A stretch of DNA of 64,000 bases, from the NCBI RefSeq assembly GCF_030161435.1, contig NZ_BSSV01000009.1:104937-168936 (forward strand), in the 5' to 3' direction. The notes beneath the pieces were generated by a model that had not been told where the DNA came from, ran no database searches, and worked only from the letters and a program-made list of their open reading frames with translations. The position numbers and the translations under genes are program-made. This DNA comes from Thalassotalea loyana (lineage in GTDB: Bacteria; Pseudomonadota; Gammaproteobacteria; Enterobacterales; Alteromonadaceae). Positions 10,633 to 21,386 of this stretch are shown one piece after another (the stretch's first letter is position 1; every line of letters begins with the position of its first letter).

Positions 10633-12402
10633 GTGTCAGAGACAACATCAGAAAATCACGTTGATAAACTCAACGTAGCCCCCGAAGGGCCACTTAGCTA
10701 CGGCCCCTACCCTGAATTATCAAAATACGCTATTTTTGTCGGCTATTTTTTAGGTGTGATCATCGCCATTTCTATTGGCTATGCGTCACTTAAGCTAGGC
10801 TTTTCAATTGAAGGCTCAGAGCTAGCAGCCATTCTTGGTTTTGGTATCTTACGAGGTATTTTGCGTAGACGTTCCATTATTGAAAATAATGTTACTCAAA
10901 CGGTAGCTTCAGCGGTTAACGGTGCTTCGTCGGGATTAATGTTTTCAGTTCCGGCCATCTTCATTCTTGGTTATGGCACCGAGCTCAACCCATACATCGT
11001 TACGTTTGGCGCGATCGCAGGTGCGTTTCTGGGAATAGCTTTCATTATTCCTTTGCGCAAACAGATGATCGATTTTGAACGACTAACCTACCCTGGTGGT
11101 GTTGCAGTAGCGACGATCTTAAAGTCACCGGGTGCAGGAATCGAAAAAGCCAAGCTTCTCGTTGGCGCGATGCTGTTCTCAGGCGTAGTGCATGTTATTG
11201 CCTTAGCTAATGGCATTCATGATTTACATGTAGGTGACTGGCTAAGTATCCCTGATGATTACGCCTATCTAAACTTAATGTTTTATGCCTCATTAATGAC
11301 CATAGGGGTTGGCTTCATCGCTGGTCGTGGTGGTTTTGCATTTATTGTTGGTGGATTTGTTTGTTATTTCTTCCTAGCGCCAATGTTAGATATCACCGGT
11401 ATGTTACCGCTTGATGCAGCTGGCAACCCAATCACCGATGCCAATGAACTTCGGTTAACACTCTTTAGACCAACAGGTATTGGTATGCTGATTGGTGGTG
11501 CAGTGATCGGTGTACTTTTCGCGCTGCCACTCATTCGCTCGGCGATAAAGTCGATGCAAAATAGCGCTAAAGTTGAAAGTGCGATGAGTAAAGAAGAGAT
11601 GCCGATTAAGCTTCTATATTTTGCAGTCGTAGGTGCGGCAATTTTGCTTATGATCATGGCTTGGACATCTGCAGAACAAGTTGGTATCGGTCGCGGTATC
11701 GCAATGGGGCTTTTGGGCACATTATGGATTTGGATGTCTGGCATTATTTTGTCAGAAGCAATCGGAAGAACAAACTGGTCGCCACTCAGTGGCATGACAT
11801 TAGTCGCAGTTACCATTCTGATCATGTTAACCAGTGGTATGGATACAACAGGCGCCATTGTGGCTGCTGTGACTGTTGGTGCTGCTACGTGTGTCGCAAT
11901 GAGCCAAGCAACCGATTTGATGCTAGATATGAAAACGGGCTACTTAGTCGGTGCAACACCTAGAATGCAACAACTAGGACAATTTGCCGGTGCATGGCTA
12001 GGACCAATCGTCATCATCATTTTGATTTACGTACTCCACAGCGCATTTGGTTTGGGTAGTGATGAACTACCGGCCCCTCAAGGTCAAGCACTGGCCTCTA
12101 TGGTGCAAGGTATTACTGGCGGTGATGTACCAACAGAAAAGTATACGGCAGGTGCGCTATTAGGCGGATTACTTTCAGCCATGATGGGTGGATTAGGTAT
12201 TACTGTAGGCCTTGGATTTTACCTTCCGTTCAATATTGTACTAACTTACGCCTTAGGTACGTTGTTGCGTGAAGTATCCGATCGAAATATGGGTACTCAT
12301 TGGTCTGATAACAAAGGCATTCCAATTGCAGCGGGCTTAATTGTTGGAGAAGCTCTGGTTGGTGTTGGTTATGCCGTTGTTAAAATTGCAAGTGCTACTT
12401 AA
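10633..12402 (+). CDS. OPT-family oligopeptide/metal-chelate transporter
   Basis: This 589-residue polytopic membrane protein has about 14-16 hydrophobic segments. It shows the N-terminal ISIGYASLKLGFSIEGSELAAILGFGILR region and NNVTQTVASAVNGASSGLMF (about residues 87-106) typical of bacterial OPT (oligopeptide transporter) proteins. The start is GTG at 10633 preceded by AGGGAA. Family substrates include peptides and metal chelates; nothing here fixes the substrate. It lies 128 bases after thiDE and may share the thiamine operon or have its own promoter. Confidence 0.88.
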   Translation: MSETTSENHVDKLNVAPEGPLSYGPYPELSKYAIFVGYFLGVIIAISIGYASLKLGFSIEGSELAAILGFGILRGILRRRSIIENNVTQTVASAVNGASSGLMFSVPAIFILGYGTELNPYIVTFGAIAGAFLGIAFIIPLRKQMIDFERLTYPGGVAVATILKSPGAGIEKAKLLVGAMLFSGVVHVIALANGIHDLHVGDWLSIPDDYAYLNLMFYASLMTIGVGFIAGRGGFAFIVGGFVCYFFLAPMLDITGMLPLDAAGNPITDANELRLTLFRPTGIGMLIGGAVIGVLFALPLIRSAIKSMQNSAKVESAMSKEEMPIKLLYFAVVGAAILLMIMAWTSAEQVGIGRGIAMGLLGTLWIWMSGIILSEAIGRTNWSPLSGMTLVAVTILIMLTSGMDTTGAIVAAVTVGAATCVAMSQATDLMLDMKTGYLVGATPRMQQLGQFAGAWLGPIVIIILIYVLHSAFGLGSDELPAPQGQALASMVQGITGGDVPTEKYTAGALLGGLLSAMMGGLGITVGLGFYLPFNIVLTYALGTLLREVSDRNMGTHWSDNKGIPIAAGLIVGEALVGVGYAVVKIASAT

Positions 12403-12413
12403 GGAGCAAACTT

Positions 12414-12950
12414 ATGATTAATTTAGCAAGATTTATTGTGGTCGCTTCTTTTTTAGCCGGAGCATACCTAGCCTCTTTAGATAAAGAAACGATTAACTGG
12501 ATGTATTTTATTCCCGTTATTGTGTTAGGTGTGGTTGGTGTATTTCTTTTAAAGTCGAGTGAAAAAGCGGCAGCTCAGGATGACAGCTTATTAGCGAGCG
12601 ACAAAGAAATATTAAAAACAAGCCTAGAAAATATTTTAACCAACCTTCGTGACCTTGACGGTCGTAAGGATAAAGTCCCTACTTACGATATGCGCTTTGA
12701 AATTGATAAGGTCTTTCGGGACGACTTAAATAATTTCGCTGATAGCCGTGAAAGTATGAAGCATTTATTTGGATTAATGGCCTATGCAGACATTATGTCG
12801 AGCTTCGCCGCTGGAGAACGTTATTTAAATCGTGTGTGGTCGGCCTCAACCGATGGATATGTCGATGAGGTGTTAACCTATGTGTCAAAAGCACATAGCC
12901 AATTTGAACATGCACTTGAAGAATGGCAAAAAGCCGAAACAGCAAAATAA
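12414..12950 (+). CDS. Uncharacterised membrane protein paired with the OPT transporter
   Basis: The 178-residue product has two N-terminal membrane segments (about residues 4-20 and 29-46). A mostly helical soluble part (about 55-178) is rich in charged residues and contains SFAAGERYLNRVWSASTDGYVDEV. It starts 11 bases after the OPT gene behind AAGGAG and is followed by a strong terminator, so the two form one unit. I do not recognise the family; an accessory role to the transporter is only inferred from position. Confidence 0.6.
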   Translation: MINLARFIVVASFLAGAYLASLDKETINWMYFIPVIVLGVVGVFLLKSSEKAAAQDDSLLASDKEILKTSLENILTNLRDLDGRKDKVPTYDMRFEIDKVFRDDLNNFADSRESMKHLFGLMAYADIMSSFAAGERYLNRVWSASTDGYVDEVLTYVSKAHSQFEHALEEWQKAETAK

Positions 12951-12951
12951 A

Positions 12952-12977
12952 AAACGGGGCGAACGCCCCGTTTATTT
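12952..12977. terminator. Bidirectional intrinsic terminator
   Basis: AAACGGGGC (12952-12960), loop GAAC, GCCCCGTTT (12965-12973), then ATTTTT; an A-run precedes it. It can end both the rightward OPT unit and the leftward spo0M-like gene. Confidence 0.9.
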
Positions 12978-13003
12978 TTGATATCTATTAAGGTTTTTAA
13001 AGG

Positions 13004-13756
13004 CTAGCCCAAGACTTGTTCAACATAAGGTCTAACACTTGCGACATCAGTGCAATGATTTGGAATTAGCGTACTGCGATAGCCATCCCCAAGGAACGCA
13101 CGATCTATTTCGATAAGCACGCCGGTCTCCGCACCGTTATCGACAAAGGTAATCTCTATCTCTTTAGCACTGAAAAAAGAACGTGAATTTGGTTTGAATT
13201 CATACTCTTGATAACAAGGTAAATGTGACGAGAACCCACCACCGCGAATACCACCTTGCTCTATATCGATTTTATAAAGCGAATAGCCACTTTGTTCTAT
13301 GCATTCGAGCACTGCCAATTGTGTTGGAGAAGGCAATATAATCAAAGGATCTTTATCACTTCCATCGATGCCATTTTTGATATCTAGTCCAGTTTGTAAC
13401 CATACTTTAGAGATTTGCTGACCAAACAATGAGGTTGCGGGTACTTCAGGGTGAAGCTCTAAAGTAAACTGATGCGTGATTTCTTCACCTGGCTGTATGA
13501 CTAAGTTTAATGACTGATGCCAGCTTTGAAGGACAACGCTCTTATTGTATTTCACCTCACTATCGCCAACATCTGCTTCAGCTTTTACTTCAGCCATCAC
13601 AGCTAATTCTAATCCATTCAATTCTTGCTCGACATCACCACCCTTGATCTGTATTTCCACATCAAATGGTTGGCCTGCTTGTAATTGTTCTTGTAATAAA
13701 ATTGCATCAACTTTTGCTTTGCCAATTCCTACACTGGCGAGTAGTTTTTTAAACAT
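13004..13756 (-). CDS. Spo0M-like (arrestin-fold) sporulation-control family protein
   Basis: The 250-residue protein begins MFKKLLASVGIGKAKVDAIL, the typical opening of the Spo0M/SpoOM family, and continues with beta-rich sequence (GQPFDVEIQIKGG, LELHPEVPATSLFG, VWLQTGLDIKNGIDG). In Bacillus the family modulates sporulation. In non-sporulating marine bacteria the role is unknown. It is a single-gene unit, convergent with the OPT operon and sharing its terminator. Confidence 0.8.
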   Translation of the reverse strand: MFKKLLASVGIGKAKVDAILLQEQLQAGQPFDVEIQIKGGDVEQELNGLELAVMAEVKAEADVGDSEVKYNKSVVLQSWHQSLNLVIQPGEEITHQFTLELHPEVPATSLFGQQISKVWLQTGLDIKNGIDGSDKDPLIILPSPTQLAVLECIEQSGYSLYKIDIEQGGIRGGGFSSHLPCYQEYEFKPNSRSFFSAKEIEITFVDNGAETGVLIEIDRAFLGDGYRSTLIPNHCTDVASVRPYVEQVLG

Positions 13757-13851
13757 GTCTTATCCTCATTTAGTTCATTGAGTATATCGCTAGATAAGTT
13801 ATTTTGAAGTTCGAAAAATGTAACAAGATACGTTAAGCAAGATTCATTGTT

Positions 13852-13983
13852 TGAGCTGCACATTCGTTAATGACAATACGTTAGGCAATAAAAGAGATTA
13901 AGCTTTGTCAACGATGTCTACTAAGACCTACATCTGCTCTTAGAAGCCTCAGGTTGAGCTGCACATTCGGTAATTACGATACT
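13852..13983 (-). repeat. Decayed tandem copies of the rpsQ 3' end (echo)
   Basis: Read on the minus strand, bases 13983-13890 repeat the last ~90 bases of rpsQ with its TAA: ATTACCGAATGTGCAGCTCA, then CTAAGAGCAGAT, then AGTAGACATCGTTGACAAAG and CTTAATCTCTTTT. In the real gene the matching words are CGAATGTGCACC, CTAAGAGCAAAT and GTAGACATCGTTGAAAAAG. A third, truncated copy follows (13880-13852: GTATTGTCATTAACGAATGTGCAGCTCA). Both the rpsQ terminator and copy 2 are followed by TTATTGCCTAA. The copies have no start codon and differ by substitutions, so they are not functional genes. Confidence 0.9.
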
Positions 13984-13992
13984 TTAGGCAAT

Positions 13993-14021
13993 AAAAAACC
14001 CGACACAAGGTCGGGTTTTTT
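13993..14021 (-). terminator. Terminator of the S10 operon after rpsQ
   Basis: Minus-strand hairpin AAACCCGAC / GTCGGGTTT with a TTGT loop and a T-run, starting about 25 bases after the rpsQ stop. Its presence shows that the S10 transcript ends here and does not continue into rplN. Confidence 0.9.
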
Positions 14022-14043
14022 AATATATCTCTATTAAAAGAGA

Positions 14044-14292
14044 TTAAGCTTTTTCAACGATGTCTACTAAAGTCCAAGATTTGCTCTTAGAAATTGGTGC
14101 ACATTCGCGGATAGTCACTACGTCACCAGCAGCACACTGGTTAGTTTCATCATGAGCTTTCAACTTAGTTGAACGGATCATGAATTTACCGTAGATAGGG
14201 TGCTTAACACGACGCTCAATTAGGACAGTGATAGACTTATCCATCTTGTCGCTAACTACGCGACCTTGTAATGTACGAATTTTATCAGTCAT
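14044..14292 (-). CDS. rpsQ: 30S ribosomal protein S17, last gene of the S10 operon
   Basis: S17 is an early-binding small-subunit protein. The 82-residue product (E. coli 84) starts [20 protein letters not shown] and contains [12 protein letters not shown] and the [13 protein letters not shown] signature. Its start overlaps the rpmC stop by one base. The 3' end is duplicated downstream (13852-13983), and the gene is separated from rplN by the thiamine cluster. Confidence 0.97.
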   Translation of the reverse strand: MTDKIRTLQGRVVSDKMDKSITVLIERRVKHPIYGKFMIRSTKLKAHDETNQCAAGDVVTIRECAPISKSKSWTLVDIVEKA

Positions 14293-14483
14293 TACTTACC
14301 TGCCTTTTCAGTTAAGATAGTTTTAACGCGCGCAATGTTGCGGCGAACTTGTCTTAATAAGTGAGTTTGTGCTAACTGACCTGTGCTTGCTTGCATGCGG
14401 TAGTTAAACTGCTCACGTAATAAGCCTAATAATTCAGCATTAAGCTCTTCTACGCTTTTTTCTCTAAGTTCGTTAGCTTTCAT
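14292..14483 (-). CDS. rpmC: 50S ribosomal protein L29
   Basis: L29 sits at the polypeptide exit and helps dock trigger factor and SRP. The 63-residue product equals E. coli in length, with [18 protein letters not shown] at the start and the [15 protein letters not shown] signature in the second helix. It overlaps both neighbours by one base, a sign of coupled translation. Confidence 0.97.
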   Translation of the reverse strand: MKANELREKSVEELNAELLGLLREQFNYRMQASTGQLAQTHLLRQVRRNIARVKTILTEKAGK

Positions 14484-14896
14484 TACATCACCGTTCTAGT
14501 TACGAAGGTTGTTTTGAACGGAAGTTTAGCTGCTGCTAAAGCAAATGCTTCACGAGCTAAAGCTTCTGGAACACCTTCCATTTCATAAAGAACACGACCT
14601 GGTAGGATTTGACAAACCCAATATTCCACGCCACCTTTACCTTTACCCATACGAACCTCTAGAGGCTTCTTAGTAATCGGCTTATCAGGGAATACGCGAA
14701 TCCAGATTTTACCTTGACGCTTAACGTGACGAGTCATCGCACGACGAGCGGCTTCAATTTGACGAGCTGTCATACGACCACGCTCAACAGATTTTAAACC
14801 GTAAGTACCGAAGCTAACTGTGCTACCTGTGTGTGCAAGACCACGGTTACGCAGTTTCATTTGCTTACGGAATTTAGTACGTTTTGGTTGTAACAT
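14483..14896 (-). CDS. rplP: 50S ribosomal protein L16
   Basis: L16 lines the A-site side of the large subunit. At 137 residues it is one longer than E. coli. It starts [19 protein letters not shown] and contains [20 protein letters not shown] and the [11 protein letters not shown] segment. It overlaps rpmC by one base. Confidence 0.97.
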   Translation of the reverse strand: MLQPKRTKFRKQMKLRNRGLAHTGSTVSFGTYGLKSVERGRMTARQIEAARRAMTRHVKRQGKIWIRVFPDKPITKKPLEVRMGKGKGGVEYWVCQILPGRVLYEMEGVPEALAREAFALAAAKLPFKTTFVTRTVM

Positions 14897-14906
14897 TACT
14901 TAACTC

Positions 14907-15602
14907 CTACTTGCTCTTGCGGTTGTTGCGCTTCTTAGGCTTAGCAGCTGGTTTTTCTGCCTCTAATGGCATGTTACCAATAACTTCACCTTTGAAGATC
15001 CATACTTTGATACCGATAGTACCGTAAGTAGTTTCACCACGCGCAGTAGCGTAATCGATGTCAGCACGTAAAGTGTGTAATGGTACACGACCTTCACGGT
15101 ACCACTCAGAACGAGCGATATCAGCGCCGCCTAAACGACCGCTAACTTCAACTTTAATACCTTTAGCACCTAAACGCATTGCGTTTTGTACAGCACGCTT
15201 CATAGCACGACGGAACATAACACGACGCTCTAACTGGCTCGCGATGCTGTCAGCTACTAATTGTGCATCCATCTCTGGCTTACGTACTTCAGCAATGTTG
15301 ATTTGCGCAGGTACACCAGCGATTTTAGATACTTGTAAACGTAACTTTTCTACGTCTTCACCTTTCTTACCGATAACAACACCAGGACGAGCTGTGTGAA
15401 TAGTTACACGGATAGATTTAGCTGGACGCTCAATTACGATTTTTGATAATGAAGCACGCTTCAATTGCTCAGACAAGTATGCACGAACCAAGTGGTCACC
15501 GTGAATATTTGCAGCAAAATCTTTAGTGCTTGCGAACCATGTAGACGCGTAAGGCTTTGTGATACCTAGGCGAATACCGGTAGGATGTACTTTTTGACCC
15601 AT
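14907..15602 (-). CDS. rpsC: 30S ribosomal protein S3
   Basis: S3 forms part of the mRNA entry channel. The 231-residue product has the N-terminal [14 protein letters not shown] start, the KH domain with [11 protein letters not shown] (about residues 78-88) and the C-terminal S3 domain ([31 protein letters not shown], about 154-184). The tail is lysine-rich. It lies 10 bases before rplP. Confidence 0.97.
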   Translation of the reverse strand: MGQKVHPTGIRLGITKPYASTWFASTKDFAANIHGDHLVRAYLSEQLKRASLSKIVIERPAKSIRVTIHTARPGVVIGKKGEDVEKLRLQVSKIAGVPAQINIAEVRKPEMDAQLVADSIASQLERRVMFRRAMKRAVQNAMRLGAKGIKVEVSGRLGGADIARSEWYREGRVPLHTLRADIDYATARGETTYGTIGIKVWIFKGEVIGNMPLEAEKPAAKPKKRNNRKSK

Positions 15603-15614
15603 ACTAATATACTC

Positions 15615-15947
15615 CTAGCTATCAGCTACAATCACAGTGATGTGACTTGTACGCTTAAGGATACGATCCGCGCGACCTTTCGCACGAGGCTTAATACGTT
15701 TCATCGTTGGACCATCGTCAACCATAATAGTTTTAACGAATAATTCATCGATGTCTGCACCTTCGTTGTGCTCTGCGTTAGCAATTGCTGAGTTTAGAAC
15801 TTTCTTAACTAAAACAGCAGCTGATTTGTTGCTGTATTCTAAGATTTCTAAAGCTTTCTCAACGTGTAAACCACGGATTTGGTCTACAACTAAACGTGCT
15901 TTTTGAGCAGAACCACGGGCAAATTTATGTTTAGCAATAGCTTCCAT
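15615..15947 (-). CDS. rplV: 50S ribosomal protein L22
   Basis: L22 lines the nascent-peptide tunnel. The 110-residue product equals E. coli, starting [20 protein letters not shown]. The tunnel-lining loop [21 protein letters not shown] is at about residues 85-105. It lies between rpsS and rpsC. Confidence 0.97.
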   Translation of the reverse strand: MEAIAKHKFARGSAQKARLVVDQIRGLHVEKALEILEYSNKSAAVLVKKVLNSAIANAEHNEGADIDELFVKTIMVDDGPTMKRIKPRAKGRADRILKRTSHITVIVADS

Positions 15948-15958
15948 TACATTTCCCC

Positions 15959-16234
15959 TTATCGTTTCGCTTTCTTATCAGCGACGTGGCCGCGATAAGT
16001 ACGAGTTGGTGCAAATTCACCTAATTTGTGACCGATCATTTCATCAGTTACAAATACAGGTACGTGTTGACGGCCATTATGGACAGCGATGGTCAATCCG
16101 ATCATGTTAGGAATGATCATTGAGCGACGAGACCAAGTTTTAATAGGTTTCTTGTTCCCGCTTTCCAAAGCTTTCTCTACCTTCGTCAACAAGTGTAGGT
16201 CAATAAAAGGACCTTTCTTGAGAGAACGTGGCAT
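15959..16234 (-). CDS. rpsS: 30S ribosomal protein S19
   Basis: S19 is a small-subunit head protein near the A site. The 91-residue product begins [16 protein letters not shown] and has the [22 protein letters not shown] signature at about residues 52-73 followed by the basic tail. It lies 11 bases before rplV. Confidence 0.97.
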   Translation of the reverse strand: MPRSLKKGPFIDLHLLTKVEKALESGNKKPIKTWSRRSMIIPNMIGLTIAVHNGRQHVPVFVTDEMIGHKLGEFAPTRTYRGHVADKKAKR

Positions 16235-16265
16235 GGTATTTCCTCTTTAAAATTAACTAGTACTA

Positions 16266-17090
16266 TTACTTAGTACGACGACGTACGATGAACTTATCAG
16301 TACGCTTGTTCTTACGAGTCTTGTAACCCTTAGTAGGTACACCCCAAGGTGATACTGGGTGACGACCACCTGAAGTACGACCTTCACCACCACCGTGCGG
16401 GTGATCAACTGGGTTCATCGCCACACCACGTACGGTAGGACGAACACCACGCCAGCGCGAAGCACCAGCTTTACCAAGAGAACGTAACATATGTTCTGCG
16501 TTACCGATTTCACCTAAAGTTGCACGACATTCCGCTTCAACTTTACGCATCTCGCCTGAACGAAGACGTAAAGTAACGTAAGCGCCGTCTTTAGCAACTA
16601 ATTGTGCATAAGTACCAGCAGCACGCGCGATTTGAGCACCTTTACCAGGCTTCAATTCGATTGCGTGAATAACACTACCTAATGGAGTGTTACGTAAAGG
16701 TAATGTGTTACCTGTTTTGATCGGCGCGTCTACACCAGACTGGATTGAATCACCAGCTTTTAAGCCCTTTGGAGCTAAGATGTAACGACGTTCACCGTCT
16801 GCGTATAATACTAACGCGATGTTAGCACTACGGTTCGGATCGTATTCTAAACGCTCAACTTTAGCCGGGATACCGTCTTTGTTGCGTTTGAAGTCGATTA
16901 CACGGTAGTGATGCTTGTGACCACCGCCGATGTGACGAACTGTGATACGACCGTTGTTGTTACGACCACCAGACTTAGAGTTTTTCTCTAATAGTGGAGC
17001 GTAAGGCTTACCTTTGTATAAATCCGAGTTAACCACTTTAACAACGTGGCGACGACCCGGAGAAGTAGGTTTACATTTTACAATAGCCAT
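16266..17090 (-). CDS. rplB: 50S ribosomal protein L2
   Basis: L2 is needed for subunit joining and peptidyl-transferase function. The 274-residue product starts [17 protein letters not shown] and has the OB-fold and SH3-like domains. The C-terminal [29 protein letters not shown] motif (from about residue 220) carries the conserved histidine next to the catalytic centre. It lies between rplW and rpsS. Confidence 0.97.
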   Translation of the reverse strand: MAIVKCKPTSPGRRHVVKVVNSDLYKGKPYAPLLEKNSKSGGRNNNGRITVRHIGGGHKHHYRVIDFKRNKDGIPAKVERLEYDPNRSANIALVLYADGERRYILAPKGLKAGDSIQSGVDAPIKTGNTLPLRNTPLGSVIHAIELKPGKGAQIARAAGTYAQLVAKDGAYVTLRLRSGEMRKVEAECRATLGEIGNAEHMLRSLGKAGASRWRGVRPTVRGVAMNPVDHPHGGGEGRTSGGRHPVSPWGVPTKGYKTRKNKRTDKFIVRRRTK

Positions 17091-17105
17091 TTGAAACTCC
17101 TCCTA

Positions 17106-17405
17106 TTACTCTGCGCCAACGAAGTCGATGTCGCTACCTTCAGCAAGGGTAACGTATGCTTTTTTCCAGTCAGAACGACGACCGAAACGAGCACCAGTAC
17201 GTTTAGTTTTACCCTTAACGTTAAGTGTACGAACACCTTCAACAGAAACTTCGAAAAGTTTCTCAACAGCAGCTTTGATTTCCGCTTTAGTAGCGTCAGT
17301 AGCAACTTTAAACACGATAGTGTTGTTAGCTTCAGCAGCTACAGTTGCTTTCTCAGAAATGTTTGGTGCTAATAACACCTTTAACAAACGTTCTTCGTTT
17401 ATCAT
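17106..17405 (-). CDS. rplW: 50S ribosomal protein L23
   Basis: L23 is the chaperone and SRP docking site at the tunnel exit. The 99-residue product starts [20 protein letters not shown] and contains [23 protein letters not shown]. Its start codon overlaps the rplD stop by 4 bases, implying coupled translation. Confidence 0.97.
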   Translation of the reverse strand: MINEERLLKVLLAPNISEKATVAAEANNTIVFKVATDATKAEIKAAVEKLFEVSVEGVRTLNVKGKTKRTGARFGRRSDWKKAYVTLAEGSDIDFVGAE

Positions 17406-18007
17406 GCGAACATCTCCTCAACTTGCTTAACTGCGTCAGCAGTCATCAATACTTTTTCGAAACCTACTAAAGAAACAGGGTCAATCGCTTGAACGTCACG
17501 AACGTCAACTTTGTATAAGTTGCGAGCAGATAAGAATAAGTTCTCATCAACTTCTTTCGTTACGATTAACACATCTTTTAATTCTAAGCCTTTTAACTTA
17601 GCAACTAATTCTTTAGTTTTTGGTGTTTCAACTGCAAAATCGTTAACCACAACTAAACGTTCTTGACGAACTAATTCAGAAAGGATGCTTTTGATCGCAC
17701 CACGGTACATTTTACGGTTAACTTTTTGGCTGTGATCTTGTGGACGAGCAGCGAATGTTACGCCACCTGTACGCCAGATTGGACCACGAGTTGTACCAGC
17801 ACGAGCACGGCCAGTACCTTTTTGACGCCATGGCTTTTTACCACCGCCGCTAACTTCAGAACGGTTCTTTTGCTTTACAGTACCTTGACGAGCACCAGCT
17901 GCGTATGCAACTACTACTTGGTGTACTAAAGCTTCGTTGAATTCACGACCGAACGTTGCTTCTGAAACTTCAACAGCGCCTGACGCGTCTTTTAATGCTA
18001 ATTCCAT
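17402..18007 (-). CDS. rplD: 50S ribosomal protein L4 (autoregulator of the S10 operon in relatives)
   Basis: L4 lines the peptide tunnel and in E. coli also represses the S10 operon through its leader RNA. The 201-residue product starts at the ATG 18005-18007 ([16 protein letters not shown]). A TTG just upstream is rejected because AGGAG is spaced for the ATG. Signature: [24 protein letters not shown] at about residues 63-86. The leader needed for such control is present (18991-19170). Confidence 0.97.
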   Translation of the reverse strand: MELALKDASGAVEVSEATFGREFNEALVHQVVVAYAAGARQGTVKQKNRSEVSGGGKKPWRQKGTGRARAGTTRGPIWRTGGVTFAARPQDHSQKVNRKMYRGAIKSILSELVRQERLVVVNDFAVETPKTKELVAKLKGLELKDVLIVTKEVDENLFLSARNLYKVDVRDVQAIDPVSLVGFEKVLMTADAVKQVEEMFA

Positions 18008-18025
18008 CAAAATTCTCCTCAGACG

Positions 18026-18664
18026 TTAAGCTTTAACAGCTGGCTTGATGATTACGTCAGCGTTAACGTGACCCGGAACTGCACCTTTGATAAGAAGCAA
18101 GTTACGTTCAGCATCTACGCGAACTAATTCAAGGTTTTGAGTAGTAACTTTCTCAGCACCCATGTGACCAGACATTTTTTTGCCTTTGAATACACGGCCT
18201 GGTGTTTGACACTGACCGATTGAACCGTTTGAACGGTGAGAAATAGAGTTACCGTGAGTTGCATCTTGCATACGGAAGTTCCAACGCTTGATACCGCCTT
18301 GGAAACCTTTACCTTTTGAAGTGCCGGTTACGTCTACTAATTTTGTTTCGTTGAATAACTCAACAGTGATTTCACTGCCAGTTGCTAATTCAGCGCCTTC
18401 ACCTTCCGCTAAACGGAATTCCCATAAACCACGACCTGCTTCGATACCTGCTTTCGCAAAGTGACCAGCTGCTGGCTTGTTTACACGGTTAGCTTTTTTA
18501 GCACCAGTAGTAACTTGAATCGCTGAGTAACCATCGTTGTCTACAGTTTTAACCTGAGCAACGCGGTTCGCTTCAACTTCTAGGACTGTAACAGGAGTAG
18601 AAACGCCATCTTCAGAGAAGACACGAGTCATACCAACTTTACGTCCAACTAGACCGATAGTCAT
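18026..18664 (-). CDS. rplC: 50S ribosomal protein L3
   Basis: L3 is an early assembly protein whose long loop reaches the peptidyl-transferase centre. The 212-residue product starts [20 protein letters not shown]. It has the [14 protein letters not shown] loop and the [22 protein letters not shown] motif, including the glutamine methylated by PrmB in relatives. It lies between rpsJ and rplD. Confidence 0.97.
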   Translation of the reverse strand: MTIGLVGRKVGMTRVFSEDGVSTPVTVLEVEANRVAQVKTVDNDGYSAIQVTTGAKKANRVNKPAAGHFAKAGIEAGRGLWEFRLAEGEGAELATGSEITVELFNETKLVDVTGTSKGKGFQGGIKRWNFRMQDATHGNSISHRSNGSIGQCQTPGRVFKGKKMSGHMGAEKVTTQNLELVRVDAERNLLLIKGAVPGHVNADVIIKPAVKA

Positions 18665-18678
18665 GTTAAAACCCCCTA

Positions 18679-19170
<492 letters not shown>

Positions 19171-19176
19171 AGGCGC

Positions 19177-19204
19177 ATTATACTAAAGTCGACTAAAAGT
19201 GCAA
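19177..19204 (-). promoter_or_regulatory. S10-operon promoter
   Basis: Minus-strand TTGCAC (19204-19199), 16-base spacer, TATAAT (19182-19177), followed by a GCGCC discriminator. Transcription would start near 19170. Confidence 0.85.
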
Positions 19205-19239
19205 CAATTATTTTAGTTTTAAAGAGAGGTTAACCGCTA

Positions 19240-21183
19240 TCATTCGTCAGTGAAAAGGAGCTCTTCGACTTTTTGTTTTATTGCTTGATAGGGTATTTGT
19301 TGGCAAAGTCCAAAACCGTTGAGCGACTTAACCTTATGGCGCGTAAAAACAGGCACTGTCATGCCTGCCAAAAATCGACTAATACTAGTCGTTGTAATAG
19401 GGTGATTTATCTTAGGCTCAACTTTAGCTTTCAGTGATGCTATTGCGGATTGAATCTCGTCATCCGATGGCCAATGAATAGCTTTTGATCGTGTAAGTTT
19501 GACAACTTGCCCCAAACATACACTGCAATGACCACATTTGTGAGGGGCGTTACTATCATCAAAATAGTTTGCTAACTGCCAGGTTAAACAGTTGTCATCA
19601 TTAAAGAAGTTAATTAAGCGGCCAATACGACTAATTTCTTTCTCCTCAATTTGTTCAAAATACTGAGAAAGCGAATCAGCGAGGTATATGTCATTGAGCT
19701 TTTCATGATTTACACGATATACATCCATGACCTGTTTAGTTTCTATTTCGATAAGTTCCTTATCACTCAGGTATTCTAGTGCCGTCATGATGCGCTTGCG
19801 GTCACTACTACTGTGTCCGCTTATCGCTTCAAAATCTGGCTGGTACCAAACTTTCTTTCCTGGTGAGTATTTGAAAATGGTCTCAATAAACCGCCTTCTT
19901 TCCCCGTCAAACAGCGCAATGATCTCGGAGGCGCTGCTAACAAACTTGAATTTCACTTCGGCAAAATAGCTAAACTTAGGCTGTAAAACACCACCAAGCT
20001 CTAGCTGCACTAATAAAGTTTTCAATGGCAACTGTTTTATATTACTTAGCGTTGAGAGTTGATATAGCTGAACCTCCCAGTGAGTGCCAACTTGCTCTTG
20101 TTTTATAGTATCAATGACCAAAGCGATGCTGTCTTTTTCCGGTGTATCGCCATACACAAAGTTCTCTAATACAGTCAAACCATCTAGATTCGCTAACGTA
20201 ATACAATGACTAATTTCTCCATCACGCCCTGCTCGACCAATTTCTTGACTATAGTTTTCAATCGATTTGGGTAAGTCATAATGAATAACAAAGCGAATAT
20301 CACGTTTATCTACCCCCATACCGAACGCAATGGTTGCTACAACGACGTCGATTGCGCCAGACATAAAGTCGTGTTGTATTTGGCTACGCAATTCATTAGC
20401 CAAACCAGCATGGTAGGCGCAAGCATTAATTCCCTTTTGCTTTAGGTTCGCAGCGACCTCTTCCGCAGTATGTTGCAACGTCACGTAAACGATGCCATTT
20501 CCTCGCTGCGCCGAAACCTGTTTCACTAGCTCATTCGTTTTGTTTAACTCGTTACAAGCGATTACGGATAAATGAAGATTAGGGCGATAAAACCCAGTTT
20601 GGACAATATGCTCTGCCTTTATATGGAAACGCTGAGCCATATCATACTTAACTTGTCTGGTTGCAGTAGCCGTTAATAATAACGTTAGCGGTATAGAAAG
20701 CTCCTGTGCATACTGTGGAAGCTTAAGATAGTCAGGTCTAAAGTTGTGTCCCCACTCCGAAATACAGTGTGCTTCATCAACCACTAGCATTGAAATAGGT
20801 AGGCTACTGATTAAATGTCTAAAACGCTCATTCTTAAATCTTTCAACTGACACCATCAATATTTTTATTTCGCCAGCTCTTAGCCGCTGAACTATTGCTT
20901 GGTGTTCTTGATAGCTTAGCGTTGAATCGATGCTTGCAGCTGGAATTGAATGGGCAGTTAAGAATTCCAGCTGATCTTTCATTAACGCTAATAATGGCGA
21001 AACTACCAACGTAAGGTTCGGTAAGTGAAGAGCCGTTAATTGGTAACACAAGGACTTTCCTGAACCTGTTGGAAATATCGCGAGAGATGACTGTCCTGAC
21101 AACAGCTGTTCAATCGTTTGTTGTTGTCCATGACGAAACTCATCGAAGCCAAAGTGCTGTTTTAGCGACTGCTTAATATCCAT
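19240..21183 (-). CDS. recQ: RecQ-family ATP-dependent DNA helicase
   Basis: A 3'-5' DNA helicase of the RecQ family (647 residues). Walker A is FPTGSGKSLCYQL (about residues 38-50), the DEAH box is VVDEAHCISEWGHNFRPDYL (about 132-151), motif VI is QEIGRAGRDGE, and the zinc site is CGHCSVC near residue 550. The region after the zinc site differs from E. coli RecQ and no clear HRDC domain is seen, so this may be a RecQ paralogue rather than the orthologue. It is divergent from the dapE-like gene and lies just upstream of the S10 promoter. Confidence 0.88.
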   Translation of the reverse strand: MDIKQSLKQHFGFDEFRHGQQQTIEQLLSGQSSLAIFPTGSGKSLCYQLTALHLPNLTLVVSPLLALMKDQLEFLTAHSIPAASIDSTLSYQEHQAIVQRLRAGEIKILMVSVERFKNERFRHLISSLPISMLVVDEAHCISEWGHNFRPDYLKLPQYAQELSIPLTLLLTATATRQVKYDMAQRFHIKAEHIVQTGFYRPNLHLSVIACNELNKTNELVKQVSAQRGNGIVYVTLQHTAEEVAANLKQKGINACAYHAGLANELRSQIQHDFMSGAIDVVVATIAFGMGVDKRDIRFVIHYDLPKSIENYSQEIGRAGRDGEISHCITLANLDGLTVLENFVYGDTPEKDSIALVIDTIKQEQVGTHWEVQLYQLSTLSNIKQLPLKTLLVQLELGGVLQPKFSYFAEVKFKFVSSASEIIALFDGERRRFIETIFKYSPGKKVWYQPDFEAISGHSSSDRKRIMTALEYLSDKELIEIETKQVMDVYRVNHEKLNDIYLADSLSQYFEQIEEKEISRIGRLINFFNDDNCLTWQLANYFDDSNAPHKCGHCSVCLGQVVKLTRSKAIHWPSDDEIQSAIASLKAKVEPKINHPITTTSISRFLAGMTVPVFTRHKVKSLNGFGLCQQIPYQAIKQKVEELLFTDE

Positions 21184-21386
21184 TGTTGCCTTAATGTTCA
21201 GATCCCATTTCTATGTGGTGGAACGATAAATGATGACTACGACTATTATAAAGCGATACCTAGCTATTCATATAACGATATTTTGGAGCTTGTTTGCTGT
21301 CATCAAAATTACTTTAAATTGTCGTAAATAGTTCATTGAAACAATCTATGGTGCAATAGATATACGAATGGTGAGTAAAATAGATT

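Noticed and set aside
15058..15399. 113-codon open frame opposite rpsC
   Set aside because: Antisense shadow of a strongly conserved gene; similar long shadows occur opposite rpoB, rpoC, fusA and thiC.
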